In this document: positions 47,073 to 58,038 of the stretch, one piece after another | Layout of the letters: each line of letters starts with the position of its first letter | Position numbering within the stretch: the first letter of the stretch is position 1 | Assembly: GCA_007115705.1 (NCBI GenBank) | Contig: QXEO01000882.1 | Location: forward strand, 82,294 to 146,293 | Direction: 5' to 3' | Length of the DNA stretch: 64,000 bases | Origin: Dactylis glomerata | Taxonomy: Eukaryota; Streptophyta; Magnoliopsida; Poales; Poaceae | The notes under the pieces: model-generated | The model's database searches: none | Seen by the model: only the letters and a program-made list of their open reading frames with translations | Told to the model about the DNA's origin: nothing | Translations under genes and position numbers: made by a program

Positions 47073-47888
47073 TTAGGCTTTATTGAAAACAAAGAGTTCG
47101 CTAGTCTTTTTCCTGAGTTTAGATATGAAGTGTTTGAAGAGAAAAATGAAAAACCTTTGGAGCTTAATTTGCATGCTAATAGTATTGTTAGCATGAATGC
47201 TTTGAACACCATTGTTGATAATGCTATAGAAGAGTCTAAGCTTGGGGAGGCTGGTTTTGTTAAGCATGATATTTTTAGCTCCCCAGCTTTAGTGGAGAAA
47301 GTTTGCTCTGATGATATTTTATCTCCCATATGTGATGTTCCTTCTTATGATGATATGTTTGATGAGTATGCTTTGCGACATAGTAGTTCTCTAGCCTATG
47401 ATGATGAGTATAATGTTTTCAGTTCACCTACTATTGAGGATAAAATTAGTTATGATTACAATATGTCTCCTGTCTTTGATGATTATGGTGATGAGAATAA
47501 TTATTCTATTGAATTTGCTCCTACTACTATTGTTCATGTGGGGAGTATTAATCCTTTTATACATGTGGCTCATGATAGGGATGCTTTAAATGATAGTTAT
47601 ATTGTTAGTTCTATTCATGATGCTACTGAAAGTTATTATGAGAGAGGGAAACATGGTTTGATGGATCTCAACAATATTGAGTTTCCCCTCTTTATGTTGC
47701 AATTCTTGAAGTTGTACTTGTTTTGCCTTCCTATGCTTTTTGTTTTGCGCTTTTATGACTTGTCTCTTTACAAGACTATTTTTCATAGAAAGTGGTTTAG
47801 ATTTAAATGTGTTCCATACTTGCTTTTTGATGCTCTCTATTGCTTCAAGTTCTTATATGGCGCCTTTGCCTCAAGCGCGTCCACATGA
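47073..47888 (+). CDS. Acidic protein with two C-terminal hydrophobic segments, element G, unknown function
   Basis: The frame is open from just after a TAG (47070-47072) to the stop at 47886-47888, about 271 codons. There is no ATG near its start; the first in-frame ATG is at 47193 and a GTG lies at 47130. The N-terminal two thirds are acidic with many D/E/S/Y (for example VPSYDDMFDEYA). The C-terminal third has two hydrophobic stretches (about 47682-47750 and 47808-47867, residues such as FMLQFLKLYLFCLPMLFVL) separated by a basic segment. A 3' splice-like sequence (TTTTTATTTTCACTAG) ends exactly where the frame opens, and GAG/GTAAGG after the PBS (46971) could be its donor. No Gag, protease or polymerase motif. 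An env-like remnant is possible because some Athila elements carry a membrane protein, but this one is not in the usual place after pol. Confidence 0.6.
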   Translation, partial: LGFIENKEFASLFPEFRYEVFEEKNEKPLELNLHANSIVSMNALNTIVDNAIEESKLGEAGFVKHDIFSSPALVEKVCSDDILSPICDVPSYDDMFDEYALRHSSSLAYDDEYNVFSSPTIEDKISYDYNMSPVFDDYGDENNYSIEFAPTTIVHVGSINPFIHVAHDRDALNDSYIVSSIHDATESYYERGKHGLMDLNNIEFPLFMLQFLKLYLFCLPMLFVLRFYDLSLYKTIFHRKWFRFKCVPYLLFDALYCFKFLYGAFASSAST

Positions 47889-50825
47889 GCATCTTTGCAA
47901 ATTACTGCGCCTAGCTCAAAGGCGTTAAAGAAAAGCACTCTTGGGAGATAACCCATTGTTTATTTTCAGCACTTTTTCTTTTATTTGAGTCTTGGAAGTT
48001 ATTACTACTGTAATGGCCACTCCTTATCCTTTTTATTTCGTTTTTGTGCCAAGAGAAGCCTCTAATTTGAGTGAGGTAAAGATTTGGGGATGTTGCTGTC
48101 CTGAAACTGTTTTTGGTGCTGCACCGTAAAAATTCGTGAAAATTCTCTGTTTATCTTTTGGACCTGCGATTTCTTGTTCATATGCCCCAGGTTATATCCA
48201 AACTTTCATTAGTTGAACACTTTTTTATTTGAGCAACGGAAAACCCCTCAAAAATTCGACCTTTGTCAGCTGTTCAGTTTTGACAGATTTCTGCCAATAT
48301 TTGTGTTTGCCGCTTTATCGCTTTCTTTTGAGTTCCTTTTGATCATGGAACTCTTGTGGAAGTTGCTACAGTAGTATATACTTTATATGTGGTGGTTTTG
48401 GGTTGAAACCTGAAGCTAAAAGAGGTTGAATATATTTTATGCTTACACTAATGTTGCTAATAGAATTGTGTTTAGTTTTGTATGAAGGAAGTTTTCAAGT
48501 GTAGGGATTGGAGAATGATGAGATGAGTTGAAGAATGGACAAAATCTCAAGCTTGGGGATGCCCATGCAGCACCCCAAGAAATATCCAATAAGTACAAGC
48601 ATCAAAGCTTGGGGATGCCCCCGAGGCACCCCTTCTTCATCGGCAAAAATCAGGTCACCTTTCAAAACACTATATTTTTATTGCTTCATGCACTATGTGT
48701 TTTTCTTGGAGCGTCAGTTGTTTTAGTTTTCTTAGTTAGCTTAGTTTTGTTTGCTGCAATAAATGGTTAGATCACATCATGTTTCTTTTGGAGGAGATGA
48801 ACTCGCCTTTCATTTGCCAGGAACACTCTATTTTTCACTCTTATCGTTTCAATGAGTGTTCTCTTTTTCTGCTACTGCTTTTGGTTTTCGTTTTCGCCTT
48901 GATTTGCATTCAGACCTTGTCATATCTCTTCATCAAGGTGTATTTTTGCCTCTGATCTTTATTGGTTTTTATCAAAAGAGGTGTCTTTAAAAATTTCAAA
49001 TGGTGTTGGAAAAGAGAAAAAGCTTTGTGCAAAATAGTGGTACAAGAAGGAGCTTGTGTAGACTACGGTTTAGGCTTTTTCATGTCATACTTGATGTATT
49101 TTTGATAGTATGCTTAGTGGTTTTGCTGTAGCATGACTTGTCTCAAATAACTGAGATTGCTTAATGAGTCTTTGAAAAAATCATGCGTTGTTTTAATTAT
49201 TTGGAAGCATTATTTTGGTTTTCTCCTTGATGCTTTATTTGGGTTGACTTGGCGCATGCTCACACATGTTAGACTCTTACAAAGTTGCCAATAGCCTTCA
49301 TGATCATTTAGTTTTTGACTTTTGATACCATCTTATGCTTCTTTTAATGTCGCTTTGTCGCTTTGCATGATTATGGCCATTATTGCTCTCTTAGTTGGTC
49401 GCTCCCAGTCTTTTGCTAGCCCTCGCCTTGTACTGAGTATGAGCTCTACTCATGCATCCAACTCCTAAAAGCCAAAGTTTTCCAAAGTGTCCACCATACA
49501 TACCTACTAGCAATTTGCTATTCCAAGTAAATTTGACTTGCTTTTATATTCTCTTCAAATTAAACTCTTACCAGTGTTATGCAAAATTCGGTCAGTAAAG
49601 CTCTCACGAACCAGAAGGCACACTTTACTTTTTCCTGTTCTTAAAATTTTGACATTGTGGTCTCTTATGCTGAGTTGTTACGCTTGCAAGTTGTAAGTTG
49701 GATTCTAGCCCAGCCATGCTGTCATGGGGCAAGCTTTCAACATTGCACTTCTATTTGAGTTGATATTGTGATCTTTTGTTTATGGATGCCCGCTATGGGA
49801 AATGAATTGGGAATCTTGTAGGGATCATGGAGTTTGTATATGTGTTAGGGAAACGCCGGGCCGCCAATCTAAGCCATGCATAATTCATGGTAGAAATTTG
49901 CAGCATACCCATGGTGAACATTCGACGACGCATCTCACAATAAAAAGCTAAACAATATAGCAAATAAAAGAGATGTCGAGGTGTTCATTGTCTGCTTGTC
50001 CTGTCATTTTGGTGTGGGCTTGTTCCATGTCATCGGGCGCGGAGGTACCCCATTGGCGGTTCTCAATGATATGCATATACTTACAATGACAAGAGCCTTG
50101 CTTGGGACTCTAAGTAAAGTAGCATAGTTTGGGTACTCATATTCATGGGACACGAGGTTTTCAACTTATGATTTGTCAAGCATATGCATCATAATTATTC
50201 TCGCATTAACTTTAACCATTCAAGATGCTTATGATGGGGGCAATGAGAGCTCAAAGCCGGTAAGTACCATAATTTTTGAAGGTTATAAAACTTGCAATCA
50301 CTGCTTCCCTCTGCGAAGGGCCTTTCTTTTACTTTTATGTTGAGTCACCACCTTCTTTCTTTATGCACCATTAAGAGAGCATAGTTGTCATTCTTAGTGT
50401 AATATGCATTGTCCCAAAGTTCATTGATTGATTCATATTGTTGGTTTCACTTGTTCTTAAATTATTTGTATCTAGTCGCCCTCTTAAACTTGAAGGTGTC
50501 CTATGCATTTATGTTTTGCTCTCTTTGAAGGACAAGCTGAAAACCATTTGTATGTTTTTCCTTATGATTTGAACACACGTTTGACTTTCATTGTTTCATT
50601 TTCATGATCTTTTGTTTGTGTTCATTTGCATGTTTATAACATGGTTGCTAAGTTCTTATTGTCATGATTATATCTTTCATGCCCATGTTTTAAGTTCTAT
50701 TGATCCCAGCTCACAAATGCTTACATATATGATCAAGTTTGTGATGGTGCATGTCACCTCAAAAATTATCTCTTTTGTTATCACTTACCTACTCGAGGAC
50801 GAGCAGGAGTTAAGCTTGGGGATGC
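47889..50825 (+). other. G shared 3' noncoding region
   Basis: Homologous to E1 1413-4342. The hairpin CGCCT/AGGCG is at 47908-47924. AAGCTTGGGGATGC occurs at 48549-48562, 48605-48618 and 50812-50825 (the polypurine tract). The hydrophobic frame at 48528-48770 (80 codons) also occurs in E1 and E4. Confidence 0.72.
50803..50825 (+). other. G polypurine tract
   Basis: GCAGGAGTTAAGCTTGGGG and ATGC directly before the LTR start at 50826. Confidence 0.82.
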
Positions 50826-52360
50826 TGATACGTCTCCAACGTATCTATAATTTTTGATGCTCCATGCTTGTTTTCACACATTTGCCTATTGTTTCGTTAC
50901 ACTTCGTGGCATTTTTATACGATTTTCGGAACTAACCTATTGACAAGATGCCACAGTGCCAGTTCCCTGTTTTCTGCTGTTTTTGTGTTTCAGAGTGATA
51001 CACAGGAAATATTCTCGGAATTGGACGAAACAAAAGCCAGAAGTCTTATTTTTCCCGAGAGCATCCAGACATCCGAAGAGAGGAAGGAGAGGGGCCAGAG
51101 GCCACCCTAACACAGGGGTGGCGCGGCCCAGGCCCTAGCCGCGCCAACCATGTGTGAGGAGCCCCTGGCTGCCCTCTCACGACGCCCCTTCGCCTATATA
51201 AAGCCTCGGGACGGAAAATCCTAGGGGATTCGGCAATTTTCCAGAAAGAGTTCCGCAGCTCCGCCGCCACCACCGACGAATTTCGGGGGACAGAAGTCTC
51301 TATTCCGGCACCCTGCCGGGACGGGGAAGTGCCCCCGGAGCCATCTCCATCAGTCTCCATCGCCGTCTCCGCCATCTCCATCGACCTCACCGCCATCTCC
51401 ATCAACCTTGCTGTCTCCTATGATGAGGAGGGAGTAGTTCATCCCCGGGGCTGAGGGCTCTACCGGTAGCTATGTGGTTCACCTCTCTCTCCCATGATGT
51501 GATATTTATGTGATCGTGAGCTTTGTATCATGTTGAACAAGTACATGTTATTATTCAGATATTTTGTGTACTCTAGTGATGTTATTAAAGTAATCTATTC
51601 CTCCTGCCTTGGTGTAACGGTGACAGTGCGTGCACCATGGTGATACTTGGTTTAGGCTATGATTGTGATCTCTTGTGGATTATGAGAATAATTATTGCTA
51701 TGATAGTTTGAGTGATTTATTCCTCCTTTCATGGTGTAAAGGTGAGAGTGTGTGCACCGTGTTAGTACTTGGTCTAAGTTGCAATGATTTCTATCTTGAA
51801 TTGTGATCTAATTTGGATATCTCTATGAGTGGTGTTTGTCAAGTACTTGATGAACTTTAAGGGGTGCTTCTGTAGCCACTACACAATGATTAGTGTTATT
51901 CAATAGGAGAGTAGTTCAGAGTACCTTAGCAAGAGAAGTTACTTGTTCATTCATGTTATATTGTTGGGAGTGTGTCCACTAGTGAAAGTATGATCCCTAG
52001 GCCTTGTTTCCAAGCTTTGCACACCGTTTACTTGCTATTTTATTACTTGTTTGCTCGCAGCGATATTTATTTCACATCACGTTTGCTACTTATAATCATA
52101 TATACCGCTTGTATTTCACTATCTCTTCGCCGAACTAGTGCACCTATACATCTGACAAGTGTATTGGGTGTGTTGGGGACACAAGAGACTTTCTATATCG
52201 TAATTGCAGGGTTGCTTGAGAGGGATAGCTTTGACCTCTAACCTCCCTGAGTTCGATAAACCTTGGGTGATCCACTTAAGGGAAACTTGCTGCTGTTCTA
52301 CAAACCTCTGCACTTGGAGGCCCAACAAGTGTCTACAAGAATAGAAGTGCGTAGACATCA
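50826..52360 (+). repeat. G 3' LTR (1535 bp)
   Basis: Near-identical partner of 45406-46941, ending GTAGACATCA and followed by AGCAA. Its last 72 bases equal 1-72 of the window. Confidence 0.95.
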
Positions 52361-52365
52361 AGCAA

Positions 52366-53166
52366 TACCACGTGTTCACTTCCCAGGAAGAAGAGTCAAA
52401 GGATGAACCGTGGTTCGGTGTCGAGGTGAATGCAGTCATTCTAGTTGGGCCTCAGTACATGCATTGGTCTGACGCGTCGATTACCTGGGGATGCGAGGAT
52501 CACCCGCAGCTCATGCCGAGGCCCGGAGGCTACGCGCTGGTCTTGAACCCAATCGTGTTCTCGGAGATGCATACCTGCCGATTCTCGCGCGTACTCATTG
52601 ATGGAGGCAGCAGCATCAATCTTCTCTACCGCACTTTGATGGAGAAGCTCGGAATTCCGGAGATCCAACTGAAGCCAACCAAGCTCACCTTCCATGGGAT
52701 TGTGCCTGGGCACTCATGTACGCTGATGGGAAGGATTGAGTTGGAGGTGCTGTTTGGTGAAAGGGACAATCATCGTCGCGAGCCGATCTGGTTCGAGGTG
52801 GTAGACCTCAACAGCCCCTACCACGCGCTGCTTGGCCGACCAGCCTTGGCCAAATTCATGGCGGTCCCGCACTACGCTTACCTGAAGATGAAGCTCCCAG
52901 GCCCTCGCGGGGTGATTACTATCACTGGATGCTACAAGAAGTCAATAGAGTGCGCGAGAGCCAGTTCCAAACTGGCGGAGGCCTTGGTCATTGCTGAAGA
53001 GAAGCGACAGCTGCTGCGGGGGGTGGCTGCAGTCCAGCTGGACCGCCCGGCGTCGGGACTGCCGGCTCCACACCTCCAGCCGGCAAGCCTGCCCAAGGAA
53101 GTCCCGCCCGAAGCGGGCAAGAAGTCAAAAGCTCTTGTCTTGGGGGCTGGCTCCTCCTCGAGGTAG
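52366..53166 (+). pseudogene. A2 aspartic protease region (continuation of the gag frame)
   Basis: It continues in the phase left at 45405, showing that G split one reading frame. The protease active site is VLIDGGSSINLLY, with D at 52600-52602; DGGS instead of D[ST]G is usual in Tat-type elements. The second block is LLGRPALAKFMAVPHYAYLK. The frame ends in TAG at 53164-53166, with no reverse transcriptase after it. It therefore supplies at most Gag and protease. Confidence 0.85.
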
Positions 53167-54047
53167 GGGGAAGCGTTTCACAGCTTCGCCTGAGACAAGT
53201 CCAAAATCGCTTAAGACCTTCGGCTAAGCCAAGTCAAAAAAAATCTTGTATCTCGAACAAGTGTCATTGAATAAAAGAAAGTTGGGCGGCATATGGCTGA
53301 ACCCTGGAAAAGTGCTCCAAAGTACCTTTTACCTTTCTAAGCGTTATTCACGGGGGCTGGAAACCGGCTCCAAACGGGAGCCGACAGCCCCAACCCGACG
53401 AAACAATCCTCCCGTCAGTCGAACGAGTACTGTGTGCGGACCAGACCCCGAGCCCAACCTCTACCCTACACCGCGTGGGATGGAGCCGGCAGGTCACCCA
53501 CCTAGGAAAGTCGCTAAGAGGAAACGCCCGCGATCCGATGAACCGAATCCCTTGTCAGACGAACAAGTACCGTGTGCGAACCGGACCCCGGGCCAAACCT
53601 CCAACCCAAGTCGAGGGCGATGGAGCCGGCAGGTCACTCACACTGGAAAATCGCTAAGGGGGGAGAACGCGGAGCCGTTAACAAACGCTCAGCCAAAAAC
53701 CGCGTACACTGGTTAATAGTTGTGCGTGGGCCGGACCAAGCCAGATCTCTTATACGCCGAAGTACTACTCCTCATCCCGCGGCACGCTCCCGCCCTAGAC
53801 CGACATTCGGCTGTCGGTCCAAGGGAGACCAGCCGGCACCAGGCTGCCGGCTGGGGGTAGAAGGGCCGAAGGATGGGGAGATAAAGGAAAAAGCCAAAGG
53901 GGTCAGGTCAAATCCGGTCCACAAATAGCTAGAAATCGATACGTGGGGAGTTCGGGGTGAAGCGTCATTAGTACAAAAGAACGAAGTGTTGTTGAGCACA
54001 ACATGAGTTCAGTGTGCATAAAAACGAATAAGAAAACCCTGACATGT
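53167..54047 (+). other. A2 region between protease and antisense gene
   Basis: About 880 bases without a supported gene. It holds two imperfect tandem units (about 53413-53543 and 53545-53660), each with ACGA(G/A)TACTGTGTGCG-like sequence followed by ATGGAGCCGGCAGGTCAC. A full pol would be expected here in an autonomous element. Confidence 0.65.
53413..53660 (+). repeat. Imperfect tandem repeat in A2 (2 units, about 120-130 bp)
   Basis: Both units contain ATGGAGCCGGCAGGTCAC (near 53479 and 53620) and then a TCGCTAAG(A/G)GG motif. Longer reading frames here come from the repeat and have no recognisable product. Confidence 0.7.
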
Positions 54048-56907
54048 TCAGGGGGCGCTTGGCGAGCCAGCCGGCTCCAGTGAAGTAGTGTCGCCAGCTC
54101 GAGACGCCAAGACGAAGTCATTGCTGCTGGGGGATGGCGGAATGGAGCGTCCAGTGAGACCCTCGGGGGCTTCCTGAGGCTTTTCCGCAGGGTCGGGCTC
54201 TTCGAAGTCCACGCCATCCAAAGAATCATCACTGTCCTCAGCGTCAAAAAACACGTCGGTCTCGGCACACTCAGCAATGGCACAGGCGCGCTGGCGGAGC
54301 TTGGCTTTGTCCAGGCTTGCTAATCCGCCTTCACGAAGATTCTCCAGCTGGTCCAGGTTGACGCCTGGATACCAGGAGAGCACGAACTCCAGAGCCTGTT
54401 GGGCACCGGCCCGAGCCGCGGACTCCTTCAAGACGGCGAGCCGGTCAGACGCAAGAAGGACCCACTGAAGGAGCGCCTGGATCTCGCCAGGCACCGCCCT
54501 CCCCGGCCACAAGGTTTCAAAGACGGAAACAAGGGCTCCGTGGAGATCCTTGCCCAGCTTGGCAACCGGATGGAGTCGGCCTTTGGCCAGCGCTACCAAC
54601 TCCCCGGAGGAAAGCTCGGCCTTGGGGTCACTGCTGGGGACGATCTTTTGTTCCGCCCGATACTCCGTCAGCGTCGCCGCAGCGGTCCTGTCGGAGTCAG
54701 GGAAGGCTCCTGCAAGGGCAGTCAGAGAGTGAGGGGACAGCATGAAAGGGCAAGACCCGAGAGACAGGAAAAGAGGTATACCGCGAAGAGCTTCCTCCAA
54801 CCCTAGCAGCCCGGATTGAACCCTGCGGTCACGGGCGCGCCAAACGCCAATCTCCTTGTCATAACGCTCGCCGTTGAGCCCCCGGAGAGTCCGCAGCTCG
54901 TCAATTTGGGCACCGCGCCTCTCGACCTCGCTCTCCAAGGTCGCACAAAGCTCGTTCACCTTGCCGTCGTACTCCGCAGAGAGGAGCTTCCTCTCCTCAG
55001 CCAGCCGGTGCTCGAACTCCAGCCGCAGCGACGACTCTGCCTCTCGAGCCTCTGACAGCTCAGTCTCCAATCCTTGAGTCTGGATGGCCTGGGCTCGCAG
55101 GCCCTGAAGCTCCTCTGCGTGCTGTCGCTTGAGCGATTCAACAGCATCGGCCGACACCGAGTCGGCCAACTGGGACTCAAGCGAAGCTATAAGTGAGGCA
55201 GGGTCTGAAAGTGGAGGCATAAGAGCAGGAAGGACAGCAGCAGAGTTTTCTAAACGATGGGTCCCGAACTCACCTGATAGTTTCTCCAATTTTCCCTTCA
55301 AGTCCTGGTACTGAGTCTTGCCGGCTTGGTACTTCGCCAGCAGCGTCTAGAAGACAGTGGCTCGAAGCACGTTCTGTTCCTGCGAAGAAAATGGAAAAGC
55401 AACGATGCTTAGCGAAATTCATTTTCGAGCCAGTTGTCTCTACAGCTACCTCGAAACTCGGGGGCTAGGATGTATGGCAAAATGGACCGCAAAACCGCAG
55501 ATCACGTCTCCCAGCTAGCAGAAGAAACCAGAGGCTAAAGGTGCGGCACTCACATTGGTCGTCTGTATAGCGTCGAGGAGCTGGAAGCCGGCGTTATGAA
55601 GCGACTCCCTAGCAACAGTAAACTGTTTGTCTAACTCCGCCAGAGTGGGCCTGCTGCCCTGCACCTTGAGCTTCCCTCCGGCATTAGCACTCGAGGCGGT
55701 GTCTGCCCATTCCTGCTGAAGGCGGCTGGCAGAGCTCAAACTTCCAATGTTGGACCCAGCCGCGGCGACAAGAGCCTTCCCACTAGAGGGGCCTTTGGCC
55801 ACTGCCTCAGGGGCTGGCGAGCCATCACCACATTCGCCCCTCGCCATTCGAGTGGTAGGGAGCCCTCGCGAAGCTTCACCAGAGCTGGAGGCCAGCCCAA
55901 GGAGAAGGGAATCAGCAATCGCGCCAGCCCTCGACCCGGCTGCAGGCACCGTAGCCTTTTTCGTCTCCTCCGCCGCGGCTTCACGTGCGTTACCCTGGCT
56001 GGGCAAGTCAGGGGAGGTGCTGATAACGGCGGCGTTCCCCGCTGCGGCTTTGTCGGCTGCAGGAGGTGGGGACAGTTCAGCCCCAACTGGCGCGGTCTCC
56101 TCGACGGGCGTAGAGCCAGTCGTAGGTGAGGCGACTGGGTGGGGAACGGCATCCACGAGTGCCTCCGGACGCGCAGAATCCTCTGCCCCAGCATCGCCAG
56201 CCACAAGTTTCAACCGCGGGGAACGGCGAACGTCTTCAGCGCGACCCGAGTCGCCGCCCAATTCTTCCCCGCGCGCCCTCTTGTGGCAGGAGGGTTCGGC
56301 AGCCGGAATCGCGATTTCCTCGGAAGCAATGGCGGGAGGAGGTCGAGCAGCCGGATTGACAGAAAGGGGCGACCTGCAAAGAGAGCGTCCCACGACCGAG
56401 TCAGTCGGGACCGCAATAGTAAAATGAGGACGAGAAGCAAGGAAGCTGGAAGCTCACCCGGCTACGGCGATAGCCCGCCGCTTGGCCACCTTCTTCACCT
56501 TGGGATGCCGCGGGTCCCACGCTGCTGGCTCCAGTCTTTTGCACTTGTCAGCCGGCTCGGAGGAGGCCGGCTGGGCCTTTCTCTTGGCGCCGGCCAGGAC
56601 GTCCCCAGCCTCTTCTGGGTCAGCCGACTCCGAGGCGGCAGAGCATCGCTCGGGAGACTTCGGCAGATCCACGGTCGGGGGAGCCTGTGTTCCGGCTGCG
56701 GCAGCGGCGGCTACGTGGAGGGCCACGCCCCCGAGGGTGGTGGCCGATCCTGCGCCGCCATCGTCATCTTCGGACCAATCCCTTAGGAGAGAAGGACTAG
56801 GGAACTTACCAGAGTGGTTGAGGGGTTCGCTGTCGATGGATTTCGTGTCGCAAGAACACGGGGTACCACGCGACGGACCCAAGGATTTGAACGCAGGGGG
56901 CTGAACA
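54048..56907 (-). pseudogene. A2 antisense multi-exon gene, coiled-coil protein of the grass gypsy antisense type
   Basis: On the strand opposite to gag I can build five exons with good GT/AG sites: 56907-56458 (start missing), 56373-55554, 55379-55274, 55204-54782 and 54709-54048. Introns are 84, 174, 69 and 72 bases; phases agree at the joins, and the last two introns are multiples of three and so also stay open if retained. The protein has an Ala/Pro-rich acidic N-terminal part, a basic stretch (KVKKVAKRR), a long coiled coil (EAESSLRLEFEHRLAEERKL region) and a C-terminal block (FVLSWYPGVNLDQLENL). Such antisense genes are known downstream of pol in grass elements such as maize Grande. A TAG at 55349-55347, consistent with CAG to TAG, breaks exon 3. 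LTR C has removed the 5' end. The function is unknown. Confidence 0.72.
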
Positions 56908-57749
56908 TGTGAGATCTTGGATCGCAACGAAACACGGTGACGGAAGCCTCGATTGTCGGACGCGCAACGCACTGCAGAGAGGGAGACCGAGCTTTACCCA
57001 GGTTCAGGGCCCTCGTGGTGAGGTAAAACCCCTACTTCCTGCCTTCTTGTATTGCAACGCGACACCTCGCGAGGAGTACAAGGCCTTGATTACAAAGCTC
57101 TAGTTGGCCAGAGGTTGAAGAACCTGCGTGCCCAACTAGCAGCTTGAAGAAGATGAAGACTTGACTAGATCGGATCCCCCCTAAGGGGTGGCCTCTCCCT
57201 CCCTTTATAGCGCCAAGGTCCTCCTTCCCCTTATCTTCTTGGGGAAGGGGTTGCCACACACGGCCAAGGAGGGAGGACAGCTGTAGACTATGTTCTTCTG
57301 TAGACTTGGTCTTCGTAGGGTAGCGGCGCCGGTCCACAGGAGTGGGTGGAGGAGGTTGACGTCCTCCTCTGGTGCCCTGCACCGTCCATGCTATATTTAG
57401 GGGGGTGGCCAACTGCCCCTGTGCCACTTTGGGCAGGCATAGAGAAAGTTGGTCTCCTCCCTATCGGGGGTAGCGTGGGCGGTATGCGGTCTTCTGCCCG
57501 TTGTCTTCTTGCTCCGCACGAAAACGTACTGAGCTGACGTGGGCGCACCTCCTCTCCTCACCAGCATGGGCTCGTGAGGAGGTCTTCTGGTCCTTAGCGG
57601 TTTCTGTCGTCGTTCTCCTCACGAGGCGCCTCCTCGTGAGGGTCTTCTCCGTAGCGAAGATTGTTGATTCTCCCCTGGGCTGAAGATGGGCCGATGACGG
57701 GGCCCAGGAGCAGGTGGACCGGGATACCCCGGTATCCATTCCACCGACA
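56908..57749 (-). repeat. LTR C (842 bp), 3' LTR of a minus-strand element
   Basis: On the minus strand it starts TGTCGGTGGAATGGATACCG at 57749 and ends TTGGATCGC-type sequence then ATCTCACA at 56908. A polypurine tract precedes it at 57750-57763, so it is a 3' LTR. TATA (CTATAAAG) is at 57210-57203. It contains a perfect 10-base inverted repeat at 57617-57641. Its R/U5 part shares about 50 bases with the A2 LTR. Candidate target copy GAACA at 56903-56907, unconfirmed. Confidence 0.72.
57617..57641. other. Perfect 10-bp inverted repeat in LTR C
   Basis: CCTCACGAGG (57617-57626), loop CGCCT, CCTCGTGAGG (57632-57641). Related CTCGTGAGGAGG occurs again near 57571. Confidence 0.8.
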
Positions 57750-58038
57750 GTAGCCCCCGGGAGCCCGGCCCATGACGCACCCTCTTGAGGAAGCGAAGGG
57801 TCGGGGGCCCCCGAAGCTGCTGGGCCCTCCAATGGCACGCGTCAACCGTGCGGTCAGAGGTCCATGTGAAGAAGCAGAGACTCCGGACACGTGGCACGGC
57901 CGCAGCTGGCGAGACGAAATGGCGGGCGACGCTACGGTCTCCGAGGCATCAACCTGCCATAATGATGTGTCGCTTGACTGCAGAGCGCCGCGCCAACGCT
58001 TCGATTCCCGCACAGGGATTTGACGCATCGACACCGGA
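57750..58038 (-). mobile_element. 3' interior end of element C with polypurine tract
   Basis: On the minus strand it ends CTCCCGGGGGCTAC immediately before the LTR start, a common plant gypsy polypurine tract form. The other 275 bases show no gene. It is cut at 58039 by element B. Confidence 0.7.

Larger units (their letters stand above)
45406..52360 (+). mobile_element. G: complete young Athila-type non-autonomous element
   Basis: Exact target copies AGCAA at 45401-45405 and 52361-52365. LTRs 45406-46941 and 50826-52360 are nearly identical (about 20 differences counted by eye in 1535 bases, one of them a single-base gap). PBS at 46952, one gene (47073-47888), shared noncoding region, polypurine tract at 50803-50825. 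At the often-used grass rate of 1.3e-8 per site per year this divergence would mean roughly half a million years. It carries no gag or pol. It interrupts gag-protease of A2. Confidence 0.95.
42393..58038 (+). mobile_element. A2: Tat-lineage Ty3/gypsy element with gag-protease and an antisense gene
   Basis: 5' LTR (42393-43133), PBS (43136-43152), gag (43105-45405), protease (52366-53166), repeats (53413-53660) and an antisense multi-exon gene (54048-56907). Element G is inserted inside the gag-protease frame and LTR C in or beside the first visible antisense exon. The 3' LTR lies right of the window. The interval given runs to the start of B and so includes G (45406-52360) and C (56908-58038). 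No reverse transcriptase or integrase lies between protease and the antisense gene, so this copy or subfamily is non-autonomous. Confidence 0.82.

Noticed and set aside
42393..57749. LTR C as the 3' LTR of A2
   Set aside because: LTR C is in the opposite orientation, has a different start (TGTCGGTGG versus TGTTGGGGG), and has its own polypurine tract on the far side.
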